NCBI GenBank assembly: GCA_016217625.1
Contig: JACRHK010000184.1
Location: forward strand, 1-6,844
Direction of reading: 5' to 3'
DNA length: 6,844 nt
Source of the DNA: Nitrospirota bacterium
Lineage (GTDB): Bacteria > Nitrospirota > RBG-16-64-22 > JACRHK01
The notes under the pieces were generated by a model. The model was not told the DNA's origin, made no database searches, and saw only the letters and a program-made list of their open reading frames with translations. This document shows, one piece after another, positions 5,546 through 6,844 of this stretch; within the stretch, counting starts at the first letter, position 1; each line of letters begins with the position of its first letter. A program made the position numbers and the translations under genes.

Positions 5546-6048
5546 TTTACCTGATCCGCGGTCATAAAGTTATGCTTGATCGCGACCTTGCGCGATTATA
5601 TGAAGTCGAAACACGGGTTCTCAACCAGGCGGTTCGCAGGAATCTTGAACGGTTCCCTCCGGATTTTATGTTTTCCCTGACCCGGGAAGAGATCATGGGG
5701 ATATCACAATTTGTGATATCCTCCGGGCATGCCAAAGCTGACACGCTAAAGTTCTCAAAGAATGTGATGGTCTTTACTGAACATGGTGTGGCTATGCTCT
5801 CCAGTGTCCTGAGCAGCCCCAGGGCCGTTCAGGTCAACATCAACATCATGAGGACCTTTGCAAAACTTCGGGAAATCATAACGCAGCATAAAAATTTAGC
5901 AATAAAACTTGATGATCTTGAAAAGAAATACGATGCCCAGTTCAAGGTCGTATTCGACGCTATTCACCGGCTCATGGCTCCGCCCGAAACCAAACGCCGC
6001 AGGATCGGGTTTCTCGTGAAGGAAAAGAAGGCGCGATATGGACGTTGA
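5476..6048 (+). CDS. ORF6N-domain DNA-binding protein, 5' end interrupted by the MITE-like element
   Basis: This is the surviving open frame of an ORF6N gene. From residue 25 it reads YLIRGHKVMLDRDLA, then LYEVETRVLNQAVRRN and FPPDFMF, the ORF6N hallmark found in phage antirepressor-like (KilA-N related) regulators. TEHGVAML follows at about residues 98-105, then a helical, probably coiled-coil tail (about 130-160) and a basic C terminus. Residues 1-23 come from the inserted element, starting at a TTG whose GGGAG lies directly against it with no spacing, so it is a poor start. The next internal ATG (5572) would cut into the domain. The original start was ATG 5373. The gene is therefore probably inactive or makes an altered protein. 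Such genes are common in phage remnants and mobile regions; the natural target is unknown. Confidence 0.7.
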   Translation: MKALISQSCRRLDSARSARFSNGVYLIRGHKVMLDRDLARLYEVETRVLNQAVRRNLERFPPDFMFSLTREEIMGISQFVISSGHAKADTLKFSKNVMVFTEHGVAMLSSVLSSPRAVQVNINIMRTFAKLREIITQHKNLAIKLDDLEKKYDAQFKVVFDAIHRLMAPPETKRRRIGFLVKEKKARYGR

Positions 6049-6280
6049 GGGAATCCGGAGGGCAAAGAAGGCCGTCAAAAGGAAAAGAATATCCTTTCTC
6101 AGCTTGGGTCTGTTCTAGAGTTTCATTAGACTACGTGGCGGTCACCTGAATGTGTTCCTATGGACGCAGGAGAACATCGAATCCTAGTCTCTCTATCAAC
6201 TTTGGAGGGCTCTATCTGCTTATTGCCGCGACTATGACCCCTAAGACTCTCGCATCTACCCACATTTATCAAGGCAAGCC
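6049..6280. other. Gene-free stretch between the ORF6N and membrane-protein genes
   Basis: No supported gene lies here. A 26-codon frame from ATG 6039 (MDVEGIRRAKKAVKRKR) overlaps the ORF6N end but has no good ribosome binding site or recognisable motif. I saw no strong hairpin, tRNA-like structure or consensus promoter. Base composition falls toward AT relative to the hdr genes, in line with an accessory segment. Confidence 0.5.
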
Positions 6281-6733
6281 ATGTCATCTCCCGGTGTAAC
6301 ACCAGCACAAATTATATCCGGCGCATTGCTTGCTCAGGTATTTGTTGTGGCAATCATGCTCGTGGGTGCTTGGGTGATTCGGGTTCGTTCGTACTCTTTC
6401 GAATATTCACAATGGACACGCGAGCATAGTGGTCTCGGATGGACAATCAGTTTTTTCGCAGTGTTGACATTAGCATTTTTGGGCCTATCAGATGCTTTCT
6501 CAAATGCCTGGAAGCCACTTTTCGGCGTTTTGGAATATCAAGGGATAGGTTGGTCGTCTGCTATATGGTGGGTATATACCTTAAACATCCTTTGCGTAAC
6601 AATAATTGTCGCTCAGACTGGTGGAAGCTACATCAGTCCATTTAGCCCATTGTTCTTTTTGCTTTCGACACTTGCAATTTTCTTACGAGAACCTTTCAGT
6701 CACATTCTCTGGTACCTATTGATATTTGCATAA
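6281..6733 (+). CDS. Small multi-pass membrane protein, possibly C-terminally truncated
   Basis: 150 residues from ATG 6281, with a weak AAGG at 6271-6274. Four or five hydrophobic segments are visible: about 11-33, 52-73, 88-111, 121-135 and 139-150, the last running straight into the stop. Between segments three and four is TGGSYISPFSPLFF. A Gly-Gly then Ser/Asn-Pro-Phe turn like this occurs in the membrane sensor regions of some histidine kinases (RegB/PrrB type), but this is only a resemblance. Codon use is much more AT-rich than in the qmo/hdr genes, which suggests transfer. The stop lies 27 bases before an IS630-like transposase start, so the original gene may have continued and been cut by that insertion. 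I do not recognise the family and assign no function. Confidence 0.5.
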   Translation: MSSPGVTPAQIISGALLAQVFVVAIMLVGAWVIRVRSYSFEYSQWTREHSGLGWTISFFAVLTLAFLGLSDAFSNAWKPLFGVLEYQGIGWSSAIWWVYTLNILCVTIIVAQTGGSYISPFSPLFFLLSTLAIFLREPFSHILWYLLIFA

Positions 6734-6760
6734 GTAATAGGAATATGCTAAACTGGTTCC

Positions 6761-6844
6761 ATGAGACCCCATGGGACCCCAGCACAGCTTGAACAGCGCC
6801 GCCGGCGAGCCGTTGAGCTGCTGGATAAAGGTTCAAATCCGCCG
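6761..6844 (+). CDS. IS630-like transposase, N-terminal fragment (cut by window end)
   Basis: ATG 6761 opens a frame that runs off the window after 28 residues. It begins MRPHGTPAQLEQRRRRAVELL and continues DKGSNPP. Proteins with the pattern MRPxGxPxxLExRRxxAVxLLxxG followed by a helix-turn-helix are the N termini of IS630-superfamily (Tc1/mariner-like, DDE) transposases. An in-frame TAA at 6749-6751 rules out an earlier start. No clear ribosome binding site precedes it, as is common for IS genes. The element's left end should lie between about 6726 and 6760, but its inverted repeat cannot be defined without the right end. The GC-rich codons contrast with the AT-rich gene just upstream. Confidence 0.65.
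   Translation, partial: MRPHGTPAQLEQRRRRAVELLDKGSNPP

Overview
This window holds the 3' part of a dissimilatory sulfur-metabolism operon followed by mobile, horizontally acquired-looking DNA. The first ~5.1 kb is GC-rich with strong Shine-Dalgarno sequences. It encodes, all on the + strand, a C-terminal fragment of a short HdrA-like flavoprotein (QmoA type), a 721-residue HdrA-MvhD fusion (QmoB type), an HdrC-like double-[4Fe-4S] protein and an HdrB-like CCG-domain protein. This is the qmoAB-hdrCB arrangement described for sulfate reducers that lack the membrane cytochrome subunit QmoC, notably Gram-positive ones. The host is therefore probably a high-GC, likely uncultivated bacterium that reduces sulfate or oxidises sulfur through APS reductase. 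The sequence alone does not fix the phylum. aprBA would be expected upstream, outside the window.

Layout: qmoA (1-986, 5' partial) and qmoB (986-3151) overlap by one base (TGATG). A 123-bp gap carrying 7-bp tandem repeats and a long imperfect stem-loop leads to hdrC (3275-3853). A 334-bp gap then holds an 8-bp tandem repeat and a run of GC-rich hairpins resembling a REP/BIME cluster. hdrB (4188-5102) follows, with a possible weak terminator hairpin after it.

From about 5160 the character changes. A sigma70-like promoter overlaps a perfect dyad and precedes a well-placed 39-codon ORF. That ORF overlaps the start of an ORF6N-domain gene by ATGA. The ORF6N gene is interrupted after its 15th codon by a 129-bp element with 13-bp perfect terminal inverted repeats, a 4-bp target duplication (TTTA) and internal hairpins. 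I interpret it as a MITE-like non-autonomous element. Removing the element and one duplication restores a perfect ORF6N N-terminus. After a gene-free stretch comes an AT-richer gene for a small multi-pass membrane protein (6281-6733). It ends just before the start of an IS630-like transposase (6761 to window end, partial), whose insertion may have truncated it.

Working model: QmoA/QmoB carry electrons through FAD and FeS centres to or from APS reductase, and HdrC/HdrB take the place of QmoC. No membrane subunit is encoded here, so the link to the quinone pool, or an electron-bifurcating partner, must lie elsewhere.
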